64,000 nucleotides of DNA from Colwellia sp. (lineage in GTDB: Bacteria; Pseudomonadota; Gammaproteobacteria; Enterobacterales; Alteromonadaceae), in NCBI GenBank assembly GCA_029938115.1, contig JAPYOP010000016.1, positions 1-64,000 of the forward strand, read 5' to 3'. Below the pieces are notes generated by a model. The model made no database searches, had not been told where the DNA came from, and saw only the letters and a program-made list of their open reading frames with translations. A program made the translations under genes and the position numbers. Of the stretch, positions 26,037-36,411 are shown one piece after another. Every line of letters begins with the position of its first letter. The stretch's first letter is position 1.

Positions 26037-27232
26037 TAGTTGCCCCAATAAAAAATTGGTACAAGTGTCTCTGCGCTTTTTTCAGAAATAGTTTCATCAA
26101 ATTTAGCAAGGGGATCAATATATTGAGTCAGTTTTTTGTTCAGTTTTAAGGAAGCAAGTAGCGCCTCTGTAGAGCCAAGTAATTGTAAATTAAAGCGTCT
26201 AGCTTCAGCCTTAGCACTTAATAATGTGACTGATTTAACTGATGATAACTTACTTAAAAAATCAAAGACATCAACATAAGTTGCTAAAGAATCAACATTA
26301 GCCACCTCAATTACAAAATCATTTTGACTGGTTGTAGATAAAGCATAGCGCTGATAAATCAATTCAGTAATATCCGACAATCCTTTTTGCAATAACATTT
26401 GTGAACTGCTGCCTTGATAAAGTTGACTAAATTTTTGTTGCCCCTTGATTAAATTCCAATCAAGTAAACTCCAATCTAATACATAGTTTTGCTTTTTAAT
26501 TTGAGGTTGAGCGCACAGTAAACCACAATTGCTTGGCTCAATATTTTCTTTATCATTATAATCTGAGGTCACTAAACTTGAATTTGAAATTCTCATTATC
26601 ACAATAGCTTCAGCAAGATATCGACTTGACGCATCTTTAACTGGTTGTTGAAAACGCCCCCACACATCACTAAGCTTTATTTCATTAGCGTCAGTTAAAT
26701 CCATTAACGGCATCATGATAGGTAAACCACGCTGTGCTGAGAATTCATTGACCATAAAGGGTAAGTTAGATGCTGATGAATTTGACATAATTTGACGAGT
26801 TAAACCTTGCTCGTCAACAAGCCAAAGTAAAAGTTGCGGTCGTAAACTCCCCCACAATGGCAAGTTAGCTTCTTGAAATAATTGATTTATTTTTTCTTTG
26901 TTAAAACTAGCTAATAAAAACAGTTGTTTTTCATTACCCCTGACATCAGCCACTTGTAGGTTTTTTTGTTCATATCGATATTGATTGAGATACAAACGAT
27001 AGTCATTTAAAGATTTCTTAATGATAGGATTGTCTAAAACGCTTTTTTCACCACCTACTTTTATCATCACAGCTGCTAACGCCTTTTTTAAGGCCTTAGC
27101 TCGGTCACTACTATTTTGAGAGTTAATAGCGATGCTTGCTTGATACAAGCCTTTTACTTCAACCGCGTTAAGCGACATTGAAGATAAAAAGGTAATAATA
27201 ACAAACAATAAAAAAGTAATATTTTTGAACAT
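26036..27232 (-). CDS. DUF2066 periplasmic protein
   Basis: A 398-residue protein with an N-terminal signal peptide (about 1-23) and the DUF2066 layout: LYQASIAINSQNSSDRAKALKKAL near the N-terminus, then alternating strand-helix regions. Members are periplasmic or envelope-associated, and their function is unknown. The gene is divergent from purM and overlaps hda by one base, an arrangement conserved in Vibrio and Alteromonadales. The linkage to hda suggests common expression rather than shared function. Confidence 0.8.
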   Translation of the reverse strand: MFKNITFLLFVIITFLSSMSLNAVEVKGLYQASIAINSQNSSDRAKALKKALAAVMIKVGGEKSVLDNPIIKKSLNDYRLYLNQYRYEQKNLQVADVRGNEKQLFLLASFNKEKINQLFQEANLPLWGSLRPQLLLWLVDEQGLTRQIMSNSSASNLPFMVNEFSAQRGLPIMMPLMDLTDANEIKLSDVWGRFQQPVKDASSRYLAEAIVIMRISNSSLVTSDYNDKENIEPSNCGLLCAQPQIKKQNYVLDWSLLDWNLIKGQQKFSQLYQGSSSQMLLQKGLSDITELIYQRYALSTTSQNDFVIEVANVDSLATYVDVFDFLSKLSSVKSVTLLSAKAEARRFNLQLLGSTEALLASLKLNKKLTQYIDPLAKFDETISEKSAETLVPIFYWGN

Positions 27233-27329
27233 ATGAAAAAAAGTAAGCCATTTTATAGAACAGATATTACCACAACCAAGCCATTTTTTATCATCAAATA
27301 AAAATATTTATCAATTTAAGATAAAGATT

Positions 27330-27358
27330 TTGAGTATGTGCTCCGGCACTGGTAGAAT
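27330..27358 (+). promoter_or_regulatory. Candidate sigma-70 promoter for purM
   Basis: TTGAGT (27330-27335) and TAGAAT (27353-27358) with a 17-base spacer and a TG before the -10, giving a start near 27365 and a leader of about 70 bases. I saw no clear PurR operator. Confidence 0.5.
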
Positions 27359-27437
27359 ACGCATCTTTTTAAACCTGAATAAGTCTAAAATTTAGCTTGT
27401 TTGGGTTTCATTTTATAGTAATTTTTTGAGGTTTCCC

Positions 27438-28478
27438 GTGAGCGAACAAAAACAGTCTTTAAGCTATAAAGATGCTGGTGTTGATATTGATGCTGGTAAT
27501 GCCCTTGTTGAAAATATTAAAGGTGCAGTAAAGCGCACAACTCGCCCTGAAGTTATGGGTGGTTTAGGTGGTTTTGGAAGTGTTTGTCAATTACCAACAG
27601 GCTATAAAGAGCCGGTATTAGTAGCTGGGACTGACGGCGTGGGAACCAAGTTACGTTTAGCTATTGATTTAGCAAAACACGATACTGTTGGCATCGATTT
27701 AGTGGCTATGTGTGTAAACGACCTTATCGTACAAGGTGCAGAGCCATTATTCTTCTTAGATTATTACGCCACAGCAAAACTTGATGTTGCCGTGGCATCA
27801 TCAGTTGTTGAGGGTATCGCTGAAGGATGTATTCAAGCAGGTTGTGCTCTTGTAGGTGGTGAAACTGCTGAAATGCCAGGTATGTACCATAAAGGTGATT
27901 ACGACATCGCAGGTTTTTGTGTTGGTGTTGCCGAGAAATCTCGCTTAATAGATGGCACTAAAGTCGCTGCTGGCGATCAATTAATTGCTTTAGGTGCATC
28001 TGGACCTCATTCAAATGGCTTTTCATTAATTCGTAAAGTATTAGAAGTAAACAACACTGATACCAGTGAACTACTTAACGGTAAGGCGATTAGCGAACAT
28101 TTATTAGAGCCGACTAAAATTTATGTTAAATCTGTTTTAGCATTACTTAAAGATGTTGATGTTCATGCGCTATCTCATATCACTGGTGGTGGCTTCTGGG
28201 AAAACATTCCTCGTGTTTTACCTGAAACCGCACAAGCGGTTATCAATGGTGAAAGTTGGCAGTGGCCTGAAATTTTCAACTGGTTAAAAGAAAATGGCAA
28301 TATCACAACACATGAAATGTACCGAACATTTAACTGTGGCGTTGGTATGATCATCGTTGTTCCTGAAGATAAAGTTGAACAAAGTATCGAAATACTAACC
28401 GAGCATGGTGAAAATGCATGGCATATTGGCTCAATAGCTGACAAAGCTGATGACGAAGAGCCGGTTGTTTTTTCTTAA
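27438..28478 (+). CDS. purM: Phosphoribosylformylglycinamidine cyclo-ligase
   Basis: A 346-residue ATP-dependent ligase making aminoimidazole ribotide in purine synthesis. Motifs: [13 protein letters not shown] at the N-terminus, [44 protein letters not shown] and the C-terminal [13 protein letters not shown] and FNCGVGM. The GTG at 27438 is preferred: GAGG lies seven bases upstream and the length matches the 345-residue E. coli enzyme. The TTG at 27426 would add four residues. purN follows after a 104-base gap with a hairpin. Confidence 0.95.
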   Translation: MSEQKQSLSYKDAGVDIDAGNALVENIKGAVKRTTRPEVMGGLGGFGSVCQLPTGYKEPVLVAGTDGVGTKLRLAIDLAKHDTVGIDLVAMCVNDLIVQGAEPLFFLDYYATAKLDVAVASSVVEGIAEGCIQAGCALVGGETAEMPGMYHKGDYDIAGFCVGVAEKSRLIDGTKVAAGDQLIALGASGPHSNGFSLIRKVLEVNNTDTSELLNGKAISEHLLEPTKIYVKSVLALLKDVDVHALSHITGGGFWENIPRVLPETAQAVINGESWQWPEIFNWLKENGNITTHEMYRTFNCGVGMIIVVPEDKVEQSIEILTEHGENAWHIGSIADKADDEEPVVFS

Positions 28479-28500
28479 AAATAACAACGTTATAGGTTAC

Positions 28501-28533
28501 AAATAAAAGGGCTGATAATTCGCCCTTTTATTT
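28501..28533. terminator. Hairpin between purM and purN
   Basis: A 12-bp stem (AAATAAAAGGGC at 28501-28512 and GCCCTTTTATTT at 28522-28533) with a nine-base loop. The stem itself carries the T-rich tail. It probably terminates or attenuates transcription so that purN is made at a lower level or from its own start. Confidence 0.6.
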
Positions 28534-28582
28534 TACCTAAAAAAAATTATCTAAAAGAAAGTTAGCTAAAAAAGGAAATAAT

Positions 28583-29239
28583 ATGACTAGCCGCATCGTA
28601 GTATTAATATCTGGCAGTGGTACAAATTTACAAGCTATTATCGATGCTTGTGAATCTGCAGATTATCCTGGAGAAGTTGTTGGCGTAGTTTCAAATAAAA
28701 ATGATGCTTACGGTTTAATACGCGCTCAAGAAGCCAATATTGAAACCGTTGCTCTTTCACACAAAGAATTTGAAAGCCGAGCAACTTACGATCAAGCCTT
28801 GATCGCTAAAATTGACATGTTCACTCCGGATGTCATTGTACTTGCAGGTTTTATGCGTATATTAACACCTGATTTTGTGCAGCATTATCAAGGAAAGTTG
28901 TTGAACATTCACCCCTCTTTGTTACCTAAATATCAAGGGCTTAATACGCATCAACGTGCAATTGATTCTGGTGATAAAGAACATGGTGTTAGTGTGCACT
29001 TTGTTACTGAAGAACTTGATGGTGGCCCCGTTATTTTACAAGCAAAAGTGCCCGTGTTTGACGGCGATAGCAGTGATGATTTAGCGGCACGTGTTCATGA
29101 ACAAGAACATAGAGTTTATCCTTTAGTGGTAAAGTGGCTATGTCAAAAGCGTCTTAGCATGAAAATTGAAGGCGAAAATGAATACGCAATTTTAGACAAA
29201 TGCACCTTGCCTGCGTCTGGTTATGCGAACGACGAATAA
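28583..29239 (+). CDS. purN: Phosphoribosylglycinamide formyltransferase
   Basis: A 218-residue enzyme that transfers the formyl group from 10-formyltetrahydrofolate to glycinamide ribonucleotide. It carries the N-terminal phosphate-binding ISGSGTNLQAII, the catalytic NIHPSLLPKYQGLNTHQRAI region with Asn-His, and the Asp of VTEELDGGPVI. Length is close to E. coli PurN (212). Read in the purM direction, 104 bases downstream, with AAAGGA before the ATG. Confidence 0.95.
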   Translation: MTSRIVVLISGSGTNLQAIIDACESADYPGEVVGVVSNKNDAYGLIRAQEANIETVALSHKEFESRATYDQALIAKIDMFTPDVIVLAGFMRILTPDFVQHYQGKLLNIHPSLLPKYQGLNTHQRAIDSGDKEHGVSVHFVTEELDGGPVILQAKVPVFDGDSSDDLAARVHEQEHRVYPLVVKWLCQKRLSMKIEGENEYAILDKCTLPASGYANDE

Positions 29240-29280
29240 GCTGTTAGTATAAAGGTAAGTATTCCTTACCTTTATTTTTT

Positions 29281-30054
29281 ATGATCATTTTAGTAAAGTT
29301 CAAAAAGTTTTTATCTCTAACGTCACTGTTACTTTTTATGCCTTTCTCCAGTTTTGCTAACTCGACTAAGCAAGCAACACCAACTGAGCATTATTTCCCC
29401 GAGTTTTCAGCTCAATATACCGTATTACATAAATCTGATCCTGTGGGCACAGCTAAAAGAGCGCTTAGCTATCAAGCTGATGGCAGTATTAATTACCATT
29501 ATGAAACTTATGTCGAATGGCTGATTTTTTCTCAAACGCGTAGTGAAACTTCAATTTTAACCATAAATAACAACCAAGTAACACCGCAACATTATACTTA
29601 CACCCGCGAAGGGACAGGAAAAGACAAACGCTATGAATGGCATTACGATGCCGCTAATAATAAAGCAAAAGATATTGAACGAAAACGAGAACACAACATC
29701 GATTTTTCCAATAACTTACAAGATAAACTTAGTTATCATCTACAACATAGATTAAACCTGATCCGCGACGCTAAGCACAAAACGTATGTTTATTCTGTAA
29801 TCAATACATCTGGTTCAGTTAAAGATTATATCTATCAATATGATGGTGAAGAAGAGTTGATTTTACCCTATGGCTTAATTAAAGCGATTAGGTTTAAACG
29901 TGAAATTAAAGAAAAAGAGCGTGTTACCTACGCATGGTTTGCGCCAGAGCTTAATTACCTATTAGTAAAGCTTTATCAAACGAAAGCAGGTAATGAGCAA
30001 TTTGAAGCCCAACTATCAAGTCTTACCGTTAAGGCTGAGACTGTTAAAAAATAA
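29281..30054 (+). CDS. DUF3108 periplasmic protein
   Basis: A 257-residue protein with a signal peptide (about 1-26, cleavage after SFA) and the DUF3108 pattern: FSAQYTVLHKSDPVGTAKR, tyrosine-rich beta strands, and the C-terminal RVTYAWFAPELNYLLVKLYQT. The family is predicted to form periplasmic beta-rich proteins. It follows purN at 41 bases, a linkage repeated in Vibrio and Alteromonadales. Function unknown; no catalytic motif seen. Confidence 0.82.
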   Translation: MIILVKFKKFLSLTSLLLFMPFSSFANSTKQATPTEHYFPEFSAQYTVLHKSDPVGTAKRALSYQADGSINYHYETYVEWLIFSQTRSETSILTINNNQVTPQHYTYTREGTGKDKRYEWHYDAANNKAKDIERKREHNIDFSNNLQDKLSYHLQHRLNLIRDAKHKTYVYSVINTSGSVKDYIYQYDGEEELILPYGLIKAIRFKREIKEKERVTYAWFAPELNYLLVKLYQTKAGNEQFEAQLSSLTVKAETVKK

Positions 30055-30060
30055 ATAAAA

Positions 30061-30088
30061 TAGACCTAAAGCTTTTACTTTAGGTCTA
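30061..30088. terminator. Convergent terminator, DUF3108 / DUF885 genes
   Basis: A ten-bp stem TAGACCTAAA/TTTAGGTCTA (30061-30070, 30079-30088) with an eight-base loop. On the minus strand it is followed by a T-rich run (TTTTATTTATTTTTT), so it best serves the plus-strand end indirectly and the minus-strand transcript by reading through. Confidence 0.5.
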
Positions 30089-30126
30089 TATAGTGATGAT
30101 TTTACTCTTTGATAGTGATTAGTTTA

Positions 30127-31989
30127 CTATTTATTTTTAGCAATCCAAGTATTGATACGACGTTCTAGGATGGCTAATGGCATTGCCCCACCACCTAATA
30201 TTGTGTCATGAAAGCCTTTAATATCAAATTTATCAGCTAATTCTTTTTCCGCATGTGCGCGTAACTCAAGAATTTTCAGCATACCAACTTTGTAAGCTGT
30301 TGCTTGCCCTGGCCAAACAATATAACGTCTAACTTCAGAAGTGATAGCCTGAGCTGAAACGGGAGCATTCTCTTTAAAGTAAGTAATAGCCTGTGTTTCA
30401 GTCCATCCTTTTGAGTGTAAACCCGTATCGACTACCAAGCGAACTGCTCGCCAGATCTCATTAACCAAACGTCCAAAATCAGAGAAGTCATTTTGATAAC
30501 CGCCCATCTCTTTTGCTAATAACTCAGAATAAAGCCCCCAACCTTCAGAGTAAGCAGTGAAATGTGCTTGTGTTCTAAATTCAGGAATTGCGGTTAACTC
30601 TTGTGCAATTGATATTTGCATATGATGACCGGGATTCCCTTCATGGTAAGCAATACCTTCCATTTCATTTTTAGGCATAGCACTCATATCTGAAAGATGT
30701 GCATAGTATATACCTGGTCTAGAGCCATCAGGCGTTCCGGGAAAATAATGTTGAGCAGCACCATCTTGCTCCCTAAAGGCTTCAACACGCTTAACCACAA
30801 GATCAGCTTTTGGTAGAATACCGAAAAAATTAGGTAACTCTTTATTGATTTGTGCTAAATAATCTTCAGTATCTGTTATATACCCTTGGCGACCTTCGTC
30901 TGTATTGTTGTAGAAAAATTGCTGATCCGTTTTAATGAAAGTAAAAAAAGACTGCAAGTCGCCCTCAAAGCCAACCTTATTTTTAATAGCGATCATTTCT
31001 TGTGTAATACGTGCGACTTCAGATAAACCAATATTATGAACTTCATCTGCTGTAAGTGCGGTTGTAGTAGATGATTTCAATCTGAAGTTATAATAATTTT
31101 CACCGTTAGGTTGCTTACCAACACCGCTAGCTACTTCATCTGTATTTTCAATATCTTTTTCAAACCAAGCAACAAGCGATTGGTAACTTGGTAAAAAATG
31201 AGTATTCAAGGCTGATTTAGCTTGTGCTAGTAAGTCATCAGCCTTTGCTTGATCTATTTTTTTAGCTTCAAGCAAACTCGCTATTTTTCGCTTTGAATCA
31301 GCCCATAAAGCTGAATCGTCACCTTCACCAGTAAAAGGTGCGCCCGTAATTAAGCCTTGTGCTTGTTCAATAACACCTTCATAGGCAAACCTAGGAGGTC
31401 TAACCCCTTTGCTAGCATTACTCTGCGCTATAACAAGTAAATCAGAAATTGCTTGAGATATACCTGAAATACGCTTGATGTAAGCATGCATATCTTTTTC
31501 TTCATCAACTTTATGAAAATTAATTAAAAACTGAGCGACAAAAGCCTGTATTCCCTGCATTTGCGTAAAAACATAGCTATTTTTATTATACTGTTGAGCT
31601 TCTACTGCTTCTTCATATTGATACACCCAAATATCGTAAGATATTTTAGCTTCATCATTAAGTTTGTCGTAATCAAAATTAGCTTTGAGTTCTTCTACAT
31701 CTTTCTTTTGCAAGGCTAACCTGCGAATTCCTTCAACTTCGGTCATGATATCAATTTTATCATAATGGTCTTTGCGACCTAAAAACGTCAGCATCATAGG
31801 GCTTGCTTGTAGCTGCTCTTCATATTTTTTTGCAAACCAATTATTTATACGTTCGCTTTCACTTTGAGTAACAGCAACGGTTTTAGCTGATTCAGTAGCG
31901 GAGTTGCTAGTTTGATTATTTATTGCTGGGTCGGGCTGACAAGCTGCTAATAAAACAGCAAGCGCTACCGTAGAAAGTTGTGTACGCAT
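30127..31989 (-). CDS. DUF885 lipoprotein, putative metallopeptidase-like
   Basis: A 620-residue lipoprotein (lipobox VLLAAC, Cys17) of the DUF885 family. After a polar linker, the rest is a large helical domain with the family signature YHEGNPGHHMQ near residue 448 (an HExxxxHH-type metal site), preceded by DGSRPGIYYAHL. Many Alteromonadales and Shewanella carry several copies. Proteolytic activity is expected from the fold and metal motif but the substrate is unknown. It stands alone on the minus strand. Confidence 0.83.
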   Translation of the reverse strand: MRTQLSTVALAVLLAACQPDPAINNQTSNSATESAKTVAVTQSESERINNWFAKKYEEQLQASPMMLTFLGRKDHYDKIDIMTEVEGIRRLALQKKDVEELKANFDYDKLNDEAKISYDIWVYQYEEAVEAQQYNKNSYVFTQMQGIQAFVAQFLINFHKVDEEKDMHAYIKRISGISQAISDLLVIAQSNASKGVRPPRFAYEGVIEQAQGLITGAPFTGEGDDSALWADSKRKIASLLEAKKIDQAKADDLLAQAKSALNTHFLPSYQSLVAWFEKDIENTDEVASGVGKQPNGENYYNFRLKSSTTTALTADEVHNIGLSEVARITQEMIAIKNKVGFEGDLQSFFTFIKTDQQFFYNNTDEGRQGYITDTEDYLAQINKELPNFFGILPKADLVVKRVEAFREQDGAAQHYFPGTPDGSRPGIYYAHLSDMSAMPKNEMEGIAYHEGNPGHHMQISIAQELTAIPEFRTQAHFTAYSEGWGLYSELLAKEMGGYQNDFSDFGRLVNEIWRAVRLVVDTGLHSKGWTETQAITYFKENAPVSAQAITSEVRRYIVWPGQATAYKVGMLKILELRAHAEKELADKFDIKGFHDTILGGGAMPLAILERRINTWIAKNK

Positions 31990-32060
31990 GGTAATTCCTT
32001 TTTATCATTATAATTATTTTGGAATAAAAACTAGCTTGTTCAATTGAAATAATCAAGTAA

Positions 32061-32846
32061 TTAATACTCATCACCACAAGAAATTGACTCACCTAAACGA
32101 AACAAGTGCCATTGTCCTGCCCGCATCTTATGCCAAGTTTCATCATCTGTTAGGGGTTGAGTTGCAATAACAGTGACAATATCTTTATCTGTCGTTTCTT
32201 CATGAAAATCGACCGCCACTTCAGCATCTATTAAACTCGCTTTACCAAAAGGAGCTCGACGCGTTATCCAGTGTAAATTCTTAGAGCAATATGCAAACAA
32301 ACACTCCCCGTCACTAATAATAATATTTGCAACACCCAATGCATCAACTCGGCTTGTTAATGTGGCAATAAATTTAAACAATACTTCAGCAGCTGGATGT
32401 TCTGCGCCAAATTGGTAATGGAGTTGATCCATTATCCAACAAAAAGCATGTTCACTATCAGTAGTGCCAATAGGTAAATGCAACTTTATCGGCAATTCAT
32501 CTTTAAAGTTTTTAAGTTGTCCATTATGAGCATAAGTCCAATTTTTTCCCCACATTTGTCTGATAAATGGGTGGGTATTCTCTAAACAAACGCCGCCAGA
32601 GTTTGCTTGGCGAATATGACAAACGACAGATTCACTTTTCATTGGATATTTTGTTACTAGCTCAGCAATAGGGGAATGCGCACTTGGTTTAGGATCTTTA
32701 AAGCTGCGACAGCCTTTACCTTCGTAGAAAGTTATCCCCCAACCATCTTTATGAGGACCCGTATTACCGCCTCGCTGCATTAAACCACTAAAGCTAAAAC
32801 AAATATCGGTAGGTACATTCGCTGACATTGCCAGAAGTTCACACAT
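32061..32846 (-). CDS. yafJ: Class II glutamine amidotransferase-like protein, YafJ
   Basis: A 261-residue Ntn-hydrolase. The catalytic Cys is residue 2 (MCELLAMSANVPTD), exposed after Met removal. Family motifs are RGGNTGPHKDGWGITFYEG, HIRQANSGG, ENTHPF, YAHNGQL and GTTDSEHAF. E. coli YafJ (255 residues) is of the same type. No synthetase domain is attached; the acceptor is unknown and it could act as a stand-alone glutaminase or gamma-glutamyl hydrolase. It is divergent from fadE, as is E. coli yafJ near fadE. Confidence 0.9.
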   Translation of the reverse strand: MCELLAMSANVPTDICFSFSGLMQRGGNTGPHKDGWGITFYEGKGCRSFKDPKPSAHSPIAELVTKYPMKSESVVCHIRQANSGGVCLENTHPFIRQMWGKNWTYAHNGQLKNFKDELPIKLHLPIGTTDSEHAFCWIMDQLHYQFGAEHPAAEVLFKFIATLTSRVDALGVANIIISDGECLFAYCSKNLHWITRRAPFGKASLIDAEVAVDFHEETTDKDIVTVIATQPLTDDETWHKMRAGQWHLFRLGESISCGDEY

Positions 32847-32881
32847 AACTAAACCTTAAACTTAGATAAAACCACGACTTA

Positions 32882-32920
32882 TAGCAAGATACTCATCGTT
32901 AATGCTTGGTTATCTTGCTA
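32882..32920. repeat. Inverted repeat between yafJ and fadE
   Basis: TAGCAAGATA (32882-32891) and its exact complement TATCTTGCTA (32911-32920), 19 bases apart, in the divergent promoter region. Could be a hairpin or a two-site operator. It does not match the FadR pattern. Confidence 0.5.
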
Positions 32921-32983
32921 ATTTAATCTATAAATAGATTATACGATTACTTTAATTCAATGTAACAAAAACAAGGATATTTT

Positions 32984-35416
32984 GTGGATATTTCTCTTTG
33001 GTTAATTGCAGCAGTTTCATTAACTTGGTTTATGAGTTACTCAAGAGTTTCATTATCAAGCTTTACCATCACTTTTATGATATTGATGGTTGTTGGTACT
33101 TTTTTCAATGTCATAGGGTTTGTCTCTTGGCTGCTCTTTGCTGTCATAGCTTTACCTATTAACCTGACTAACATTCGTCAACAATTTATCAGCATGCCAC
33201 TGTTAACATTATTTAAAAAAATAATGCCTAAAATGTCAGAAACAGAACAACAAGCAATAGATGCGGGTACCACTTGGTTTGATGCTGAACTTTTTCGTGG
33301 TAACCCCAACTGGACAAGGTTGCATAATTATCCTCAACCACGTCTTAGTGCCCAAGAGAAAACTTTTTTAGAAGGTCCGGTCGAAAGCTTATGTGCAATG
33401 GTTGATGACTGGCAAACAACCCATGAAATGGCTGATTTATCACCCGAGGTTTGGCAATTTTTAAAAGAGAATAAATTTTTTGCCATGATCATTAAAAAGA
33501 AATATGGCGGCTTAGAGTTTTCTGCTTTTGCACAATCTAGAGTATTACAAAAGCTAACAGGCGTAAGTTCTGTACTAGCGAGCACAGTGGGCGTACCAAA
33601 TTCACTTGGTCCTGGAGAACTATTACAAGAATACGGCACACAAGCCCAGCAAGATTATTATTTACCTCGACTAGCCAAAGGTGAAGAAATCCCCTGCTTT
33701 GCATTAACGAGTCCTGAAGCGGGCTCTGATGCGGGCGCAATTCCTGATACGGGCATTATTTGCCGACAAAAATTTGAAGGCAAAGAAGTACTCGGTATAA
33801 AGCTTAATTGGGATAAACGCTATATTACACTCGCGCCTATTGCCACGGTATTAGGTTTAGCTTTCAAACTTGAAGACCCTAACAGCTTGATTGGTGATAA
33901 AAAAGAATTAGGCATTACTTGTGCTTTAATACCTACAGACATCGAAGGTATAACGATAGGTCGTCGTCATTTTCCCTTAAATGTGCCTTTTCAAAACGGC
34001 CCTACTCAGGGTAAAGATGTTTTTGTGCCTATTGATTACATTATTGGTGGTAAAGAAATGGCAGGCCAAGGTTGGCGCATGCTAGTTGAGTGTTTATCTG
34101 TCGGTCGCGCTATAACACTTCCTTCAAACAGTACTGGCGGCGTTAAAGCAACCGCCTTAGCTACTGGCGCTTACAGTAGAATTCGTCGACAATTTAAATT
34201 ACCCATAGGAAAAATGGAAGGCATTGAAGAGCCCTTAGCCCGTATTGGCGGCAATGCTTATTTAATGGACGCAGCAACAACTATGTCTTCTGGTGCCATA
34301 GACCTTGGCGAAAAACCGTCAGTAATATCGGCTATTGTTAAATATCATTTAACTGAAAAAATGCGTTCATCCATTATTGATGCTATGGACATACATGGTG
34401 GTAAAGGGGTTTGTTTAGGGCCGAGTAACTATCTCGCAAGAGGTTACCAAGGGGCGCCTATAGCTATTACTGTTGAAGGTGCAAACATTTTAACCCGCAG
34501 TTTGATCATCTATGGTCAAGGGGCTATTCGTTGCCATCCCTATGTTTTAGCTGAGTTACAAGCAGCAAACGAGACTGACTCTGAGCAAGCATTAAATGAT
34601 TTTGATCATGCCTTATTTGGTCATATTGGCTTTAGCCTTAGCAATATCAGTCGAAGTTTATGGAGTTCTCTAACTGGTGCGCATTTTTTATCCGCCCCTT
34701 TTGGCGATCAAACCAAACGTTATTATCAATTACTGACACGCTTTAGTGCAAATTTAGCCATGCTCAGTGATATTGCTATGTTATCACTTGGTGCCGATTT
34801 AAAAAGGAAAGAACGAATTTCAGCTCGCCTTGGTGATGTATTAAGCCACTTATATCTAGCAAGTGCTTGTTTAAAACGTTTTAATGATGAAGGGAGACAA
34901 AGTGATGATTTACCTTTATTACAATGGGCGGTTGAAGATTCTTTGTTCAATATTCAACAGGCCATTGATGCTTTGTTAAATAACTTTCCAAATAGATGGC
35001 TTGCCCATACTTTAAGATTCATTATATTCCCTTTTGGTACATGGTTAACAAGACCTTCAGATCAACTAGATCATCAAGTAGCAAGACTACTGCAAACACC
35101 AAGTAAAGCGAGGGACAGGCTTGGAAAGTGGCAATATTTAGCTAGAGATGGAAAAAATATTTTCGGTATATTAGAGCAAACATTAGAAGATATAATTGCC
35201 TGTGAACCTATTTTTGCCAAAATATGCACAGCGATTGACAAAAAATTACCTTTTTATCATTTAGATAAAGTTGCCGAGCTAGGTTTGGCTGCCAATGCCA
35301 TTACTGAAAAAGAAGCAAAATTACTAATTAAAACAGAGCAAGGAAGAAAGGCCGTTATCAGTGTTGATGACTTTGACAACAGTGAGCTTATTGCAACAAA
35401 CGTAGGCGATAAATAA
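32984..35416 (+). CDS. fadE: Acyl-CoA dehydrogenase FadE
   Basis: An 810-residue membrane-linked acyl-CoA dehydrogenase, first step of fatty-acid beta-oxidation, close in length to E. coli FadE (814). Two hydrophobic segments at the N-terminus (about 2-20 and 25-62) precede the FAD-dependent dehydrogenase domains: [15 protein letters not shown], the Gly-rich HGGKGVCLG, and the [12 protein letters not shown] segment. A family-specific C-terminal extension runs from about 560. The start is GTG at 32984 with AAGGA eight bases upstream. Adjacent to yafJ as in E. coli. The next gene is a TetR regulator in the same direction. Confidence 0.93.
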   Translation: MDISLWLIAAVSLTWFMSYSRVSLSSFTITFMILMVVGTFFNVIGFVSWLLFAVIALPINLTNIRQQFISMPLLTLFKKIMPKMSETEQQAIDAGTTWFDAELFRGNPNWTRLHNYPQPRLSAQEKTFLEGPVESLCAMVDDWQTTHEMADLSPEVWQFLKENKFFAMIIKKKYGGLEFSAFAQSRVLQKLTGVSSVLASTVGVPNSLGPGELLQEYGTQAQQDYYLPRLAKGEEIPCFALTSPEAGSDAGAIPDTGIICRQKFEGKEVLGIKLNWDKRYITLAPIATVLGLAFKLEDPNSLIGDKKELGITCALIPTDIEGITIGRRHFPLNVPFQNGPTQGKDVFVPIDYIIGGKEMAGQGWRMLVECLSVGRAITLPSNSTGGVKATALATGAYSRIRRQFKLPIGKMEGIEEPLARIGGNAYLMDAATTMSSGAIDLGEKPSVISAIVKYHLTEKMRSSIIDAMDIHGGKGVCLGPSNYLARGYQGAPIAITVEGANILTRSLIIYGQGAIRCHPYVLAELQAANETDSEQALNDFDHALFGHIGFSLSNISRSLWSSLTGAHFLSAPFGDQTKRYYQLLTRFSANLAMLSDIAMLSLGADLKRKERISARLGDVLSHLYLASACLKRFNDEGRQSDDLPLLQWAVEDSLFNIQQAIDALLNNFPNRWLAHTLRFIIFPFGTWLTRPSDQLDHQVARLLQTPSKARDRLGKWQYLARDGKNIFGILEQTLEDIIACEPIFAKICTAIDKKLPFYHLDKVAELGLAANAITEKEAKLLIKTEQGRKAVISVDDFDNSELIATNVGDK

Positions 35417-35462
35417 AGAATAGCTAGTAACAAAACAGAATTGCAACATTTTTTAAAATAAT

Positions 35463-35481
35463 GTTAATATTAAGTTAACTT
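35463..35481. promoter_or_regulatory. Overlapping palindromes upstream of the TetR gene, candidate operator
   Basis: TTAATATTAA (35464-35473) and AAGTTAACTT (35472-35481) overlap just before the TetR gene, about 30-50 bases from its start. Autoregulation through such a site is common in the family; the match is by symmetry only. Confidence 0.3.
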
Positions 35482-35511
35482 TTAAATTATGATTATTAGT
35501 AGATGTATTAA

Positions 35512-36207
35512 ATGTCTGTAGTTCAAGCTCCTTTAGTTAAAAATATAAACACCCGTGATACAACCGTGCAACGACGTTCAAAGGGCGAACGCACCCGTGA
35601 AAAAATATTGCTAGCAGCGATTGATATATTAGCTATAAATGGCATAAAAGGAACAACCCACAGAGCTATTGCAAGTTACGCTGAAATTCAATTATCTTTG
35701 ACAACTTATTATTTTAAAGATATTCGTGAATTAGTTCAGCAAGCATTTCAATTAAACTCTGAACATTTAAAAGCTAGAACAAGCACCATTTTGTATAAAG
35801 CTTTTATTTCATTAGAAGATATTGATAAAGCATCACTCAAAAAAGTTGCAGTAAGAAGTGAGCTTTGTGACAACTTGGCTGAAATGACTTCTCAATATTT
35901 ATTTGAAAATATTAAAAATGAATCTGTATCACTCGTAGTAGAACAGTTAATGTTTACCGCTGTACAGGTAAGTCCTGAGTTGAAAAAGCTAGCACAAGAA
36001 CATGAAAAATCGCAATTAATGCCGTTTACTAAATTGGCAAAATATTTCAATAAAAAAGATCCTGATGTTGATGCTCAAATGATGAGAACTATATTTTCAC
36101 AACTACAATATAGCCAATTAGCTATAACACCGAGTGAACGTTCTATTGAACCTATTCAAAAGACAACACGAAAGTTGATGGGGTGGATTATGGGGTTAAA
36201 GAATTAA
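35512..36207 (+). CDS. TetR/AcrR-family transcriptional regulator
   Basis: A 231-residue regulator. An N-terminal helix-turn-helix domain (about 24-75: RTREKILLAAIDILAINGI, then GTTHRAIASYAEI and TTYYFKDI) matches TetR. The rest is a helical ligand-binding domain with no further recognisable motif. It follows fadE by 95 bases, and the nearby second acyl-CoA dehydrogenase suggests an acyl-CoA ligand, which is inference only. An unusually long polar N-terminal arm (about 20 residues) precedes the HTH. Confidence 0.85.
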   Translation: MSVVQAPLVKNINTRDTTVQRRSKGERTREKILLAAIDILAINGIKGTTHRAIASYAEIQLSLTTYYFKDIRELVQQAFQLNSEHLKARTSTILYKAFISLEDIDKASLKKVAVRSELCDNLAEMTSQYLFENIKNESVSLVVEQLMFTAVQVSPELKKLAQEHEKSQLMPFTKLAKYFNKKDPDVDAQMMRTIFSQLQYSQLAITPSERSIEPIQKTTRKLMGWIMGLKN

Positions 36208-36345
36208 CTTTTTTTAATGTATATAACCTGAACTCTGCTTAATAAATATTTCTCTAGCAGTTATTTTTACTAACTTCTACGTTAAATAGACAACCGTCGT
36301 TTTTTGCCATCCATTGCACCGCGACAGCCTGTTTATCCTGAGCAT

Positions 36346-36380
36346 AAAAAAACGCATAAGTTTAGCTTATGCGTTTTTTT
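36346..36380. terminator. Bidirectional terminator, TetR gene / acyl-CoA dehydrogenase
   Basis: A perfect 15-bp stem including seven A/T pairs (36346-36360, 36366-36380) around ACGCATAAG, with a TTTAG loop. Sits between the two convergent genes. Confidence 0.9.
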
Positions 36381-36411
36381 ATGAGTACCGAACGAGCTAC
36401 ATTGGCACTTT